64,000 nt of DNA from Belliella aquatica (GTDB lineage: Bacteria > Bacteroidota > Bacteroidia > Cytophagales > Cyclobacteriaceae), in the NCBI RefSeq assembly GCF_014637795.1, contig NZ_BMFD01000001.1:98518-162517 (forward strand), read 5' to 3'. Positions 63,575 through 64,000 of this stretch are shown here, piece by piece (the first letter of the stretch is position 1; each line of letters begins with the position of its first letter). Made by a program: the position numbers and the translations under genes. A model generated the notes under the pieces. The model had not been told where the DNA came from. It ran no database searches and was given only the letters and a program-made list of their open reading frames with translations.

Positions 63575-63582
63575 CAAAATTA
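63575..63582 (-). promoter_or_regulatory. Candidate -7 box TAATTTTG
   Basis: On the minus strand TAATTTTG matches TAnnTTTG, 21 bases upstream of the ATG at 63553. It supports that start over the TTG at 63577. Confidence 0.45.
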
Positions 63583-63610
63583 GTTTTTAGAATTCATAAA
63601 ATGAAGAAGT

Positions 63611-64000
63611 ATGCCGTCAAACCAAAGAGAGACTTTAACTGAAGAATGGAAAGAATCTGTCAAGGGGAGGGAGAATCAGGTTTGGGAAAATATTTGTGAT
63701 ATAGGTGGTGATAGGGGATGGTATTTTGGAACATCTCTTTGGAAAATAAGAGGATTAATAGATCGTGTTTTTGGAGGAGTTGGCTATCGAAAAGGAAGAC
63801 CGGCTGGAATTCTTAAAGCTGGTGATCAGGTAGATTTCTGGAGAGTAATCCATGTGGATAACTCTAAAAAAACCCTGAAAATGGAAGCTGAAATGAAGTT
63901 GCCAGGCAAAGTGTGGATAACTTTTGAAATCAAAGGAAGTCAGTTTTTACAAAAAGTAGAATTTCAGCCCTATGCATACTATGGACGTATTTATTGGATT
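63611..64000 (+). CDS. DUF2867-type protein, 3' end cut off
   Basis: An ATG at 63611 opens a frame that stays open to the window end (130 codons seen). It reads MPSNQRETLTEEWKESVKGR, then WYFGTSLWKIRGLIDRVFGG, GRPAGILKAGDQVDFWRVI and a final QFLQKVEFQPYAYYGRIYW. The GxxYRKGRP and DxxDFWRV segments resemble the DUF2867 domain often at the C-terminus of NAD-dependent epimerase-like proteins; here no Rossmann part precedes it, so it would be a stand-alone copy, or the frame is a fragment. The ATG at 63601 in another frame stops quickly. Ends outside the window. Confidence 0.6.
   Translation, partial: MPSNQRETLTEEWKESVKGRENQVWENICDIGGDRGWYFGTSLWKIRGLIDRVFGGVGYRKGRPAGILKAGDQVDFWRVIHVDNSKKTLKMEAEMKLPGKVWITFEIKGSQFLQKVEFQPYAYYGRIYWI

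Overview
The window looks like the chromosome of a Bacteroidota member, most likely order Cytophagales (Cyclobacteriaceae-like). Support comes from several independent signs: -7 boxes of the TAnnTTTG type with little Shine-Dalgarno signal, a bacillithiol-system YtxJ protein, two-component-propeller kinases including a one-piece hybrid (HTCS), a CrtI/CrtD-type carotenoid desaturase, LytTR regulators, Bacteroidota-only families (DUF4403, small SP-helix-TM proteins) and low GC. Genus-level placement is inference.

Layout. 1-2054: insertion-sequence debris (3' part of an IS21 istB, then a frameshifted IS256-type transposase). 2130-6462: a propeller-like lipoprotein with a secreted Cys-rich peptide, an orphan Cas2-like protein, ytxJ and a DUF4403 lipoprotein. 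6571-8486: a two-gene unit with an ATGA overlap, HNH nuclease plus methyltransferase-HIT fusion. 8959-26399: one long co-directional block with a 2-keto-acid decarboxylase, a flavin amine oxidase, a FIST protein, a soluble kinase, a giant 2533-residue kinase with eleven tandem sensor-like modules, two more FIST proteins and another soluble kinase. 26831-34082: a secreted protein, a 14-repeat propeller kinase, an EF-hand-like micro-protein, and a LytTR regulator overlapping a TPR/HisKA_2 kinase. 34255-43241: envelope, lipoprotein and membrane genes, a RidA-like/DUF2306/fatty-acid hydroxylase operon and a 7TM-type HisKA_2 kinase. 43525-49913: signalling genes with a kinase, a cyclic-nucleotide-binding patatin phospholipase, a kinase, a receiver, a receiver-adenylate cyclase and an HD hydrolase. 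50156-53752: carotenoid desaturase, MaoC-like hydratase, methyltransferase, MtgA. 53895-54310: two tandem tRNA-like RNAs with a very long variable arm. 54751-64000: an unknown protein, an HTCS regulator, a UbiA-like protein, fumC and small membrane proteins, ending in a truncated DUF2867-type gene.

How the genes may work together. The strongest candidates for undescribed biology are: (a) the amino-acid oxidase/keto-acid decarboxylase + three FIST proteins + three soluble kinases, which could be an amino-acid-derived signal sensing and processing locus built around a giant multi-module kinase; (b) a cassette that carries the residues needed to make cAMP (receiver-cyclase), bind it (CNB domain) and act on membranes (patatin lipase), with an adjacent HD hydrolase; (c) a pair of structured tRNA-like RNAs with their own terminator; (d) the HNH/methyltransferase-HIT pair. 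Ten histidine kinases in 64 kb make this a signalling-rich region. Functional links are inferences from adjacency and motifs only; no database search was possible.
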